Origin: Thermodesulfobacteriaceae bacterium
GTDB taxonomy: Bacteria > Desulfobacterota > Dissulfuribacteria > Dissulfuribacterales > UBA3076
DNA length: 12,467 nucleotides
Direction: 5' to 3'
Assembly: GCA_012961845.1 (NCBI GenBank)
Contig: DTYO01000168.1
Location: 1 to 12,467, forward strand
Shown: piece after piece, positions 1 through 7,406 of the stretch
How positions within the stretch are numbered: position 1 is the stretch's first letter
How the letters are laid out: each line of letters begins with the position of its first letter
Program-made: the position numbers and the translations under genes
The notes under the pieces: generated by a model
The model's input: the letters and a program-made list of their open reading frames with translations, nothing else
What the model was told of the DNA's origin: nothing
Database searches by the model: none

Positions 1-1157
1 AGCAGGGAGCTTGGATTGAGGCCCGAATGATCCCTGCTGCTGGGCCTGAACTGGCCCATGACGCCTGAATAGTAGGCGTCAGCATCCTCTATGGCCCGCA
101 TTAGACCGGCTCTTGAAAAGTCTGCCGAGGCAGACAAGCCTCTGGCAAGCAGGTGCAGGGCATCCCATGACGCACCGGCGGCCATGAGCTCTTCCGGAGA
201 ATACTTACCGGCCATGTCTCTGTGCAGCAACCGGAATCTGGATACGCTGAAAGCGCATGGATGGGCCGACGGGACGGCTTCAGCGGCCATGATCGGGGGG
301 GCTGCTGTCCACAGTCTGACCGAATGGGCTGCTGCCTTGAGCAGGTCTGCTGAAATCATTCCGGCTGGTACTGCCAGTACGAGTCCCGTGTCCCTGATAG
401 ACCATGCCAGACCGACTCCGGATTTTCTGGGCCCCCAAGCGACAAGGGCATTTGCCCCCTCTCTGACCAGATCATGAACACCGACACGGGTGTCTGTATT
501 GTCCGTTTTGAATTTCCGGGCTGGAAGAATATTCAGATGGTATTCCGGGCCATACCCTGCAAGCCACAGTGAGGCCCGTTTTCCATACCGGTTGTCTGCA
601 ACCAGAGGACCTATCGGGTTGAGCTTGAGCCTCTGGAATTCCCTGTAGAATACCTTTATTGAAGGGGCAAGCCCCGGTGCAACGCTGAATGTCCAGCGGG
701 TGGCCGCTCCTCTCCTGAACGGCAGAAGCGGTTCGTGCCCTGAAATCAGTATCAGCGGGATTCTGTTACTTTCTGCATATTCCCTGAGTGCATGGCTGAG
801 TTCTTCATTGACTGGCCCGATAAGGGCTAGTACGGCAGGGTTTTCAACCAGTTCCCTGGCCTTGAGAAGGAGCGTTGCAAGGCTGCCACCGGTGTCGGCA
901 GGCACTATCTGCAGCCTTCTTCTCCTGACACCTCCTTGGGCATTGACGATCTTTACGGCCCGCCTGACGGATTCCAAGGCAGCCTCACCCTGGGAACGGC
1001 TATTGCCCGACAGATCCCACAGAGCACCGATCAGAACGGCTGTCTGCCTGTCCCGGATAACCGGCGGCGTGCCTGATGATGGAGGAGGCACTGCAAGCAG
1101 GGCTAATCCAACCATGAAGAATGCTACAGCGGCAGCCAGCTTCAGGTACTTTACCAC
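1..1157 (-). CDS. LivK-like periplasmic substrate-binding protein (C-terminus cut by window edge)
   Basis: Translating the minus strand gives 385 codons without a stop, running off the left edge. The start is GTG at 1157: an in-frame TGA lies three codons upstream, and the only nearby alternative is ATG at 1115, which would cut the signal peptide. No strong ribosome binding site is seen. Residues 1-25 (MVKYLKLAAAVAFFMVG and following) are a signal peptide or N-terminal anchor. The body matches the branched-chain amino-acid type binding fold (Peripla_BP_6): IGALWDLSG near residue 43, a first lobe with GEAALESVRRAVKIVNAQGG, then ALIGPV, and late YYSGVMGQF, typical of LivJ/LivK C-termini. The family is usually 370-400 residues, so little is missing. 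It lies 77 bases after cpoB with no visible terminator, so it is probably the last or a late gene of the Tol operon. The ligand cannot be read from the sequence, and no permease genes are in view. Confidence 0.8.
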   Translation of the reverse strand, partial: MVKYLKLAAAVAFFMVGLALLAVPPPSSGTPPVIRDRQTAVLIGALWDLSGNSRSQGEAALESVRRAVKIVNAQGGVRRRRLQIVPADTGGSLATLLLKARELVENPAVLALIGPVNEELSHALREYAESNRIPLILISGHEPLLPFRRGAATRWTFSVAPGLAPSIKVFYREFQRLKLNPIGPLVADNRYGKRASLWLAGYGPEYHLNILPARKFKTDNTDTRVGVHDLVREGANALVAWGPRKSGVGLAWSIRDTGLVLAVPAGMISADLLKAAAHSVRLWTAAPPIMAAEAVPSAHPCAFSVSRFRLLHRDMAGKYSPEELMAAGASWDALHLLARGLSASADFSRAGLMRAIEDADAYYSGVMGQFRPSSRDHSGLNPSSL

Positions 1158-1234
1158 GGTATTTCAACCACTATACGGATACCGTTTTTTCACACGGCAC
1201 AGAGATCTGCTGAATGACTGTCTGCAGAAAAACG

Positions 1235-2116
1235 CTATCTGAGCCTTTCCAGCTGTTTTTTGGCTACCCTGGCCTGAAAGGATTTTGGATATTTGTCAAC
1301 GATTTTCTGAAGTATGATTTCAGCGCTGACATTGTCCCCCAGTTTTATGAAAGCAAGTCCCTGTTTCAGCATGGCATCAGGCACCTTGTTGCTTTTGGGG
1401 AATTTGTCGATGACTTTCAGATATTCCAGGATTGCCTCTTCATAATGTTTCAGGTTGTATTCGCACTCACCCAGCCAGAAGTATGCATTAGGCAGCCTGT
1501 CTCCGCTGGGATGGCGGTCAATATATGCCCGGAGGACCTTCTTGGCCTGTTTATATTTCCGTGCCTTGATGAGGTCAAGGGCCTGCTGATACAGATCAAG
1601 TTTTCCTGAGGCCGCCTTTTTCCTGGCCTGTTCAACCTTCCTGGAAACCTTGGTCGATGCCTGGAGCAGTCTTACTTCTTCCCTGAGTTTCTTTATTTCC
1701 GACTGAATCGCCTGGCTGGAATGAAGTGCAGTCTCTTTTTCTCGTCCTCTTTCATAATTTATCTGTTCTATGAGGCCGTTCAGACGCAAAAGCTCTGCCT
1801 GTATCTCGTCCATGCGGCTGGCAAGTTCAGCCTGCCTGCTCCTGATAGAAGAGATCGACTGTTTTCCTTCTTCTCGAGTCTCCTTCTTGAGTGTTGCAAT
1901 GTCAAGTTTCAGAGCATTGAGCTGGTTCACGAGGGATCTGTTTTCCACGGAAAGACTGTTGATTTTTCTTTCCATCATGTTGACCTGGTCTGCCGGGGCA
2001 CAGCAGACCAGGAGTGCGGGCAGGGCGAATACAGGGATAATCCGAACTGTTCTGAAGGCTACGGCAAGAAAGGTCTTTTGGATCCGTTTGTTTCCCAGGG
2101 TCTCAGATGATGTCAT
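1235..2116 (-). CDS. cpoB: CpoB/YbgF, Tol-Pal system coiled-coil TPR protein
   Basis: Periplasmic partner of the Tol system, 293 residues. In Escherichia coli CpoB binds TolA and coordinates PBP1B peptidoglycan synthesis with outer-membrane constriction. Here residues 15-40 form a signal sequence ending ALPALLVCCAP. The cysteines suggest a lipoprotein, but the residue before either cysteine does not fit the usual lipobox, so lipidation is uncertain. Residues about 43-155 are a long coiled coil rich in Glu, Gln, Arg and Leu. Residues about 173-290 hold three TPR-like units (LDLYQQALDLIKARKYKQA, NAYFWLGECEYNLKHYEEA, AMLKQGLAFIKLGDNVSAE), the standard CpoB layout. The ATG at 2116 is supported by AAGGAGGA at 2121-2128. 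It follows tolB after an 85-base gap. No pal gene lies between them, which is unusual. Confidence 0.92.
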   Translation of the reverse strand: MTSSETLGNKRIQKTFLAVAFRTVRIIPVFALPALLVCCAPADQVNMMERKINSLSVENRSLVNQLNALKLDIATLKKETREEGKQSISSIRSRQAELASRMDEIQAELLRLNGLIEQINYERGREKETALHSSQAIQSEIKKLREEVRLLQASTKVSRKVEQARKKAASGKLDLYQQALDLIKARKYKQAKKVLRAYIDRHPSGDRLPNAYFWLGECEYNLKHYEEAILEYLKVIDKFPKSNKVPDAMLKQGLAFIKLGDNVSAEIILQKIVDKYPKSFQARVAKKQLERLR

Positions 2117-2155
2117 AATCTCCTCCTTAAGATCTTTACAGCAAGAGAAAACAGG

Positions 2156-2195
2156 GCAGATGGTATCTGCTCACCGGACGAGGCAGATGTTCTGC
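2156..2195. repeat. Twin hairpins sharing arm sequence between tolB and cpoB
   Basis: Two adjacent dyads lie just after the tolB stop. GCAGA (2183-2187) pairs with TCTGC (2191-2195), and GCAGAT (2156-2161) pairs with ATCTGC (2165-2170). Both loops are three bases and both arms carry the same GCAGA word. Neither is followed by a strong T-run on the minus strand, so they probably do not end transcription. They sit at the junction where pal would normally be. Confidence 0.5.
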
Positions 2196-2201
2196 ATTTT
2201 T

Positions 2202-3500
2202 TCAGAATCTGTTTGGTCCCCAGTGGGGTGTGGTTACTCCTTTAGCAAAATGCAGCAGCATCCTCTGGCCGGTTCCGTTAGCAAACATTACGAAGAGGGC
2301 TTTGTATCTGCCGAGCCTGGTGGAACTGTACATGATCTGCCGTCCATCCGGAGACCAGGATGGATTTTCGTTACTTCCCTTGAAAGTCAATTGAACAGGA
2401 TCACCGCCTTCGGGCGCTACGGTAAATACCTGGAACTGTCCATCGATTCGGCCGGAGTATGCAATCCTGTCTCCCCTGGGAGACCACTGGGGATCAGTAT
2501 TGTAGGAACCGCGGTAAGTGATGCGTCTGACGGATCCGTCCTGGAGATCCATGACATATATCTGAGGTGAACCGGTGCGATCTGAAACAAAGGCCAGACG
2601 TTTTCCGTTAGGTGACCAGGTCGGAGAGACATTTATTCCGGGTCCATTGGTTAACTTGGCCTGGATTTTGCCGTTCAAGTCTACCACATAGATATCGGGA
2701 TTGCCGTCTTTGCTGAGAGTGACTGCCAGACGTTTGCTGTCGGGGTGCCATGCAGGAGCTATATTCAGTCCTGAGAAGGCGGTCAGCCTGTGAATTTCGC
2801 CTGTTTTGATGTCCTTTATATATAGACACGGCTTTCCTGTCCGGAAAGATGTGTATACGACATACCTCCCATCCGGTGAATACCTGGGAGAAAGCGTAAT
2901 GCCCATGTCGAAAGTTTCCCTTTTTACATTGAATCCGTCAAAATCCGAGGAATAAACCTCTCTGATCCTGTTTTTCTGGGCCACAAACGTGAGTTTGGAA
3001 AGGCTAACACCGCTTTCACCGGTGATGGCCTCGACTATCAGATTGGAGAAGCGATGGGCCATGGCCCTCAGCGCCTTGATATCGCCTTTGTAGCGCCTGC
3101 CTTCAATGACCGATCCGTTTGCCAGGTCTATTAGTTTGAGCTCGGCTATCACTGATTTTCCGCTCCTCCAGAGGGTCCCCCTTACCACGTAATTCATGCG
3201 GAATTTCGACCAGTCGGCATCTGCCCTACCGCCGTATCTCTCTGGTTCGAGTACTGAGAAAAAACCATGAAACTTCAAATCATTGGACAGAATATCTGAA
3301 ATCTTTCTCCCGAGCAGATCATTTTCGAAGGTCCCAGGAGATGTTTTGGCATATGGAACGGCTATGGGAATCTTCTGAAAATAAGGAGACGTGATATCTA
3401 CGTAGATCCTCGAATGAGCAGCTTCCGGCACTGCAGTCAACAGGAAAAGACTGAAGATCCAGAGAAAAAATGTTTTTGTGAAAGCCTTGTATTCGGTCAT
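2202..3500 (-). CDS. tolB: TolB, periplasmic beta-propeller of the Tol-Pal system
   Basis: TolB (432 residues) is a soluble periplasmic protein that shuttles between Pal and the TolQRA motor during outer-membrane constriction. Residues 1-30 are a signal peptide with a long hydrophobic core and a likely cut near AAHS. Residues about 31-170 form the alpha/beta TolB N-terminal domain (IYVDITSP, then LLGRKISDILSNDLKFHGFF). From about residue 195 there are at least five propeller repeats, each with the signature (W/Y)SPDG or a variant followed by a strand ending in Y(V/I)(V/M)DL: SPRYSPDGRYVVYTS, APAWHPDSKRLAV, SPTWSPNGKRLAFVS, DPQWSPRGDRIAYS and NPSWSPDGRQIMYSS. This length and layout match the family. 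The ATG at 3500 has GGAG about 9 bases upstream. It sits between tolA and cpoB on the same strand. Confidence 0.97.
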   Translation of the reverse strand: MTEYKAFTKTFFLWIFSLFLLTAVPEAAHSRIYVDITSPYFQKIPIAVPYAKTSPGTFENDLLGRKISDILSNDLKFHGFFSVLEPERYGGRADADWSKFRMNYVVRGTLWRSGKSVIAELKLIDLANGSVIEGRRYKGDIKALRAMAHRFSNLIVEAITGESGVSLSKLTFVAQKNRIREVYSSDFDGFNVKRETFDMGITLSPRYSPDGRYVVYTSFRTGKPCLYIKDIKTGEIHRLTAFSGLNIAPAWHPDSKRLAVTLSKDGNPDIYVVDLNGKIQAKLTNGPGINVSPTWSPNGKRLAFVSDRTGSPQIYVMDLQDGSVRRITYRGSYNTDPQWSPRGDRIAYSGRIDGQFQVFTVAPEGGDPVQLTFKGSNENPSWSPDGRQIMYSSTRLGRYKALFVMFANGTGQRMLLHFAKGVTTPHWGPNRF

Positions 3501-3542
3501 GCCTATGTCTCCGAAACCGTATGCAGTCCGGGGGCGATCATT

Positions 3543-3568
3543 ATGATATTTACCTATTAAAATATCAT
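3543..3568. repeat. Perfect 9-base AT-rich inverted repeat between tolA and tolB
   Basis: ATGATATTT at 3543-3551 is mirrored exactly by AAATATCAT at 3560-3568 with an 8-base spacer. It lies in the 159-base tolA-tolB gap, the longest in the operon. A weak minus-strand promoter candidate overlaps it (TTTACG at 3586-3581, TATTTT at 3564-3559, 16-base spacer), so it could be an operator for separate tolB expression. That role is inference. Confidence 0.55.
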
Positions 3569-3659
3569 CCTTTTCTTCTTCGTAAAGATCTTAAAGGCCC
3601 AATATTTTCTTGGAATACGGAATAATCAGGGGCTGGAGGTAACAATGCCGACACAGGCC

Positions 3660-4499
3660 TCAGGTGCCGATCTCCCCTGGTGTGAAAATCAGTCCTATTT
3701 CCAGGGGGCCCGGGCGCAGAGCCATGGGCAGAGAAGGTATGTTGCTCGTCTTCACTGCCCTCATTGTAGACTGATCAAAACTAGTTTTGCCTGATTTTTG
3801 TTCAAACCAGGCCTTGATGAGCCTTCCATCGTCGGCAATTCTGATTACCACCACAGCTTTGAGGCTTTCGCCTTCGTAAAGGTGCTCAGGGAAGCTCCAG
3901 TGCTCGCGTACCGCATTCATCAATCTGCCGATATAAAGCCTGAGGACTTCGTCTGATGCCTCTCGACCCGCACCGGGCCGCGCTGACCGGGCCTGCCCGC
4001 CAACTTCTTTCTGTTTCGACCGGACTTTCTGCTTCAATGCGCTCAACCGTTCGGCGAGAATCGCCTCGTTTTTTCTCTCTTTGACACGTTTCTGAATCTT
4101 TGTAATGCGCTGTTTCAATAACTTGTCAGTATCCTGTTTCCGTTTTTTTTCTTTCTTTGTTTTCTTTTTCTTCTGTTTTTTTTCAGGGTTGAGAGATAAT
4201 GCCTTTTGGGGTTTGGAGATTGTCTTCTTTTTGGGAGGCGAAGGAGTGACTTTCTGTTTCTTGGCTGCCTTGTGCCTGGGTTCCTTCTTCCTGGAAGCAG
4301 GCGGGGCAGTTTTTTTCCGCATGCCGGGCGGCGACTCGGTTCTTTCCACTGATTCAAAAAGCTTGACCGTGTAGACAGGTGTTATCTGCCTGGGACGCTG
4401 CCATATCTGTGGAGCGAATAATGAAAAGACGGCTACTCCGAGATGAATCAGCAGCGCCCCCATGAATGCAGACTTCCATCCCTCGTTGGCCGTCAACAT
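3660..4499 (-). CDS. tolA: TolA-like energy transducer with TonB-type C-terminal domain
   Basis: TolA (279 residues) spans the periplasm and transmits the TolQR proton-motive stroke to the outer membrane. Residues about 12-34 (FMGALLIHLGVAVFSLFAP) are a single membrane anchor with a short cytoplasmic N-terminus. Residues about 55-180 are an extended, very Lys/Arg/Pro-rich linker, first with KKK-type runs and then a charged helix. The TolA of enterobacteria instead has an alanine-rich helix here. Residues about 185-279 form a TolA/TonB C-terminal domain (LYIGRLMNAVREHW, VVVIRIADDGRLIKAWFEQ, a final LEIGLIFTP strand). The ATG at 4499 has AAGGA six bases upstream. The gene follows tolR by 52 bases. 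A TonB assignment is possible from the protein alone, but the adjoining tolB and cpoB favour TolA. Confidence 0.88.
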   Translation of the reverse strand: MLTANEGWKSAFMGALLIHLGVAVFSLFAPQIWQRPRQITPVYTVKLFESVERTESPPGMRKKTAPPASRKKEPRHKAAKKQKVTPSPPKKKTISKPQKALSLNPEKKQKKKKTKKEKKRKQDTDKLLKQRITKIQKRVKERKNEAILAERLSALKQKVRSKQKEVGGQARSARPGAGREASDEVLRLYIGRLMNAVREHWSFPEHLYEGESLKAVVVIRIADDGRLIKAWFEQKSGKTSFDQSTMRAVKTSNIPSLPMALRPGPLEIGLIFTPGEIGT

Positions 4500-4551
4500 G
4501 TCTTTCCTTTACTGCCTTTCAACGTGATACTGGGAAAAATCAATTTCTGAT

Positions 4552-5031
4552 TCAGGAGCCCCGTGCGGACGCAGGACGTTTTTTCCCGTTCTTATCAGTG
4601 GGAATATCTCTGTTATGTTCCTGAATGGGTTGAGTCACCAGGCCGAGATCTGTAATGCCCGCTTCCCTGACAGCGGCCATGACGGCGGCTACTGTCCCGT
4701 ATGGAACGGTTCTGTCCGCCCTGAGCAGGACCTGCTGTCCCTTTTCGCTTTTTTCTCTGATTTCCGAAAGGCGGATCTTCAGCAGCTTTTCATCCACTGG
4801 GATCTTATTCAGGAAAATTTTACCTTTTTTGTCCACAGTAACGATGACGGGCTTTTTTTTCTGCGGCAGAGACTTGGCCGTGGTCTCGGGAAGCTTGACA
4901 TCCAGCCCTTTGGTCATCATGGGGGCGGTTACCATGAAGATGATCAGAAGCACTAGTATGACGTCAACCAGGGGAGTGACGTTGATTTCCGACATGTAGC
5001 GCCGGTTCCGCTTTTGCTGTCCCATGGCCAT
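4552..5031 (-). CDS. tolR: TolR, ExbD/TolR-family proton-channel subunit
   Basis: TolR (159 residues) pairs with TolQ in the inner-membrane stator that uses proton flow to drive TolA. The N-terminus has the family signature MSEINVTPLVDVILVLLIIF at residues 13-32. Asp23, within PLVDVILVL, corresponds to the essential membrane aspartate of the family. After the single membrane helix comes the periplasmic domain (KLPETTAKS, then VTVDKKGKIFLN, VLLRADRTVPYG, VAAVMAAVREAGITDLGLVTQP), ending in a polar tail. The gene starts 7 bases after the tolQ stop, so translation is probably coupled. GAGGAG lies about 15 bases upstream, and a second ATG two codons in (5025) is equally possible. ExbD is the alternative family name, but the operon context indicates Tol. 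Confidence 0.95.
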   Translation of the reverse strand: MAMGQQKRNRRYMSEINVTPLVDVILVLLIIFMVTAPMMTKGLDVKLPETTAKSLPQKKKPVIVTVDKKGKIFLNKIPVDEKLLKIRLSEIREKSEKGQQVLLRADRTVPYGTVAAVMAAVREAGITDLGLVTQPIQEHNRDIPTDKNGKKRPASARGS

Positions 5032-5038
5032 GTCTGAT

Positions 5039-5782
5039 TTACTGCTCCTCTTCCCTTTTCGTGCGCCGGGTGCCTGTGCCGGATTCTCTTGAGTAAAGGA
5101 GTTGTCTTTCTACCGTGTTGAGCAGATCTCCTGCAAAACCGTTGAGTTCCGTTTCCATTTTTTCCATAGAACTCATGAAGCTATTGTAGGCGATTACAGC
5201 CGGTATGGCTGCAGCCAGCCCTGCCGCGGTGGCCACCAGGGCCTCTGAAATCCCAGGGGCTACAGTGGCTAGACTGGCCGATCCTTTCAGGCCTATGCTG
5301 TTAAAACTGCCCATTATACCCCATACCGTGCCGAACAGCCCGATAAACGGCGCAGAGTTGCCGGTGGTGGCGAGAAAGGGAATCGTCTTTTCCAGATCGG
5401 CTGTTTCATCCTTGATACCTTTTTGAAGGCTCCTCTCCATTGTTTCGAGCCATACCCTCATACCTGTCTCGGTATTTTTCTGGGCCTTGGTGCTCTTGTG
5501 AAGCCGCTGGAGCTCTTCATGACCTGCAATGAAGACAGCGGCCTTGGGTGAGTCAGGCATGTTCTGGGCATGCCGGTAAATCTCAGATAGCCTGCTGCTG
5601 CTCCAAAAAAAGGATTCAAATTCCTCATTTTCGGCCCTTGCCCTGCGAAAACGGCGAATTTTTGCCAATATTACAGTCCAACACATCAAAGATAGAATAA
5701 CAAGGGTGGCAAGCACGAATTTGACCATGGGGCCTGCCCCAAATATCATGGTCCAGATGCTTGCCGTGGGTCCAGCTGACAT
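5039..5782 (-). CDS. tolQ: TolQ, MotA/TolQ/ExbB-family proton channel
   Basis: TolQ (247 residues) forms the inner-membrane pentamer around the TolR dimer and carries the proton path. Three hydrophobic segments are visible: residues about 19-40 (MVKFVLATLVILSLMCWTVIL), about 136-160, and about 172-200. The family core is clear: FLATTGNSAPFIGLFGTVWG at residues 137-154, then APGISEALVATAAGLAAAIP at 175-194, with the threonines that line the channel in this family. A large cytoplasmic loop lies between helices 1 and 2. The ATG at 5782 is preceded by GGAGGAAT at a good distance. It is the first Tol gene. The preceding gene ends 79 bases upstream, and that gap carries a strong palindrome. Tol rather than ExbB is inferred from tolA, tolB and cpoB downstream. 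Confidence 0.95.
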   Translation of the reverse strand: MSAGPTASIWTMIFGAGPMVKFVLATLVILSLMCWTVILAKIRRFRRARAENEEFESFFWSSSRLSEIYRHAQNMPDSPKAAVFIAGHEELQRLHKSTKAQKNTETGMRVWLETMERSLQKGIKDETADLEKTIPFLATTGNSAPFIGLFGTVWGIMGSFNSIGLKGSASLATVAPGISEALVATAAGLAAAIPAVIAYNSFMSSMEKMETELNGFAGDLLNTVERQLLYSRESGTGTRRTKREEEQ

Positions 5783-5823
5783 ATAAGAATTCCTCCGGAA
5801 AATTTAGCTGATTCGATTAAACT

Positions 5824-5850
5824 CAGAATGCTGTCTGCAGACAGCCTCTG
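5824..5850. repeat. Strong palindrome between the exported-protein gene and tolQ
   Basis: GCTGTCTG at 5830-5837 is followed directly by its complement CAGACAGC (5838-5845), a perfect 16-base palindrome. Outer CAGA (5824-5827) and TCTG (5847-5850) can extend the stem past a small internal loop. It sits in the 79-base gap upstream of tolQ. No T-run follows on the minus strand, so it is more likely an operator or an mRNA-stabilising hairpin than a terminator. Confidence 0.6.
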
Positions 5851-5861
5851 AAAGGTTCTGC

Positions 5862-7406
5862 CTAATTATCGTCCCTGATATTAGACATTTTTTCCAGGTT
5901 TGAAAGTCTTTTTTTACAGGAGTGTTGTTTTAGTCTTGCTGACCACTCCCCTATTTTTTTCTCGGCCTTTCCAGGTTTCAGGCAGTGTACCGCCGGCATG
6001 ATCATCTCGGCCTTGTCTAGCAGCGGGGAATCACAGCCATGGTCCTCCACCCCTTTTCTGATGGAGAGGTCGACCAGTTCGATGTACAGATCGGACAGGC
6101 TGCACTGGTCGGTCATCAATTGTCTCCCAAGTTCATACAGCTGGTATGACGTGGCGAGATCTCCGGATTTGAGGCTTTTTGCAAATATCATCTTGAAATT
6201 ACCGGTGTTCAGGGCGGTGTGCTCCGAATTCGAGAAGATATGGTTGATGCAGCCCTGGGCATTCTTTAAATCTCCGGTGTCATAGTAATGTCTTACCAGG
6301 GTCCAGTATGCTCCCAGAGTAGTTTTCTTTATATCTTCATCTGAACTGGCGACATCTATGATCAGTCGGGCCAGTCTCTGTCTTGCCAGTGTATATTTCC
6401 CGGTCTTGATAAGGTTGTTTATGACCGCTAGTTCCCTGAGATTCCAGGTTTGACCGTCAAAGTCTCTCTGAGCCACTGCAGCCTTTTCGGCACTGAATTT
6501 CCTGAAGAGGCTGAACAGTGATTTCCTGAAAAATTCGGCATCGTCCAGGGATGTGTCCAGCAGATTTACATAGCGCTTTACAAGAAGAGGCATCAGGCCG
6601 TTCAGGACGTCTCTGTTCCTGTCCTGGACCAGGCAGGAAGCGGAGGCGAACAATTCGTCCAGTTCTCTTTCGATATATGCTCTTCCTAGTGATCTGTAGC
6701 TCAGTATGAGCAGCCTGGATTTTGAGCAGGAATCGTGGAGATTGTTGTTTACGGCATCGAGCAGTTTCTTGTGCTGGATTCCCTGATTATTCTCCAGGCT
6801 GAGCCTTACGATGAACTGCAGATATGGGGTATGGGTCAGGAAAATATCTTTATCTGCAAAAAGTTTTGCATCTCTGAGAATTTCCTGCATATCCGGATTC
6901 GGGCCTGCCATGCGGTGTTCAAGATAGGCGATTATGTAAAAGGCCGGATGGCGGTTTTCCGGCGGATTATACTGGTTCAGGAGGTCGTACCCCGGGGCCG
7001 GTTTGTCGTTCCTGGCCAGTGTTTTTTCGGCATGGATGAAAAAATGCCCTAAAAAGAGATCCTCATCATCCAGGGTATATCTCCAGTTCCTGCCGGTATG
7101 GTCTGTAAAATAGTGTACAAATGGCGGATCGCAGTCCTCGAGTTTTTTGTAAGGAATCCGGTAGCCTGACAGAATTATCACTCCCGACGAATCAGGTGCG
7201 GTAATGATCAGACCGCTTGCCGGACGATAGGCGGAGGCACTGCCTGCTGATCCGGCAATGAGGAGGCAGGCAAGTATGGCAGTCATGCCTATGGAAACAG
7301 ACTTGAAATGTTCTGGTTGTCTGGTCGCTTTATGCACGTATTCTCTCTGTATCTGTTGACTGGCTGAAACAGCATATATTTTTATCGGCCCAGGCACATT
7401 ATGCAA
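5862..7406 (-). CDS. Exported helical-repeat protein of unknown function
   Basis: I do not recognise this 514-residue protein. Counting from the ATG at 7406, residues about 40-59 (GMTAILACLLIAGSAGSASA) are a signal peptide core with an AxA-type cut, leaving an unusually long leader. An in-frame GTG at 7337, preceded by GAGAGAA, would give a normal 36-residue signal peptide and is probably the real start; the ATG at 7406 has no good ribosome binding site. The mature protein opens with a short beta-like section (YRPASGLIITAPDSSGVIIL). The rest is a long series of amphipathic helices resembling TPR/SEL1-like solenoids (for example LGAYWTLVRHYYDTGDLKNA and FKMIFAKSLKSGDLATSYQL), with scattered cysteines. 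It begins 27 bases after mqnD and ends 79 bases before tolQ on the same strand, so it is probably co-transcribed. A periplasmic scaffold role is only a guess. Confidence 0.62.
   Translation of the reverse strand: MHNVPGPIKIYAVSASQQIQREYVHKATRQPEHFKSVSIGMTAILACLLIAGSAGSASAYRPASGLIITAPDSSGVIILSGYRIPYKKLEDCDPPFVHYFTDHTGRNWRYTLDDEDLFLGHFFIHAEKTLARNDKPAPGYDLLNQYNPPENRHPAFYIIAYLEHRMAGPNPDMQEILRDAKLFADKDIFLTHTPYLQFIVRLSLENNQGIQHKKLLDAVNNNLHDSCSKSRLLILSYRSLGRAYIERELDELFASASCLVQDRNRDVLNGLMPLLVKRYVNLLDTSLDDAEFFRKSLFSLFRKFSAEKAAVAQRDFDGQTWNLRELAVINNLIKTGKYTLARQRLARLIIDVASSDEDIKKTTLGAYWTLVRHYYDTGDLKNAQGCINHIFSNSEHTALNTGNFKMIFAKSLKSGDLATSYQLYELGRQLMTDQCSLSDLYIELVDLSIRKGVEDHGCDSPLLDKAEMIMPAVHCLKPGKAEKKIGEWSARLKQHSCKKRLSNLEKMSNIRDDN

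Noticed and set aside
91..1242. Plus-strand frames opposite the LivK-like gene
   Set aside because: The minus strand is open throughout with clear family motifs; these frames are shadows.
3644..3802. Plus-strand small frame starting ATG with GGAGGT just upstream, antisense to the end of tolA
   Set aside because: About 50 codons, composition like a shadow frame, no recognisable features and no promoter; the ribosome-site match is probably chance.
5039..5782. ExbB/ExbD/TonB import system as the identity of the three motor genes
   Set aside because: Adjacent tolB and cpoB, and no TonB-dependent receptor genes, favour Tol.
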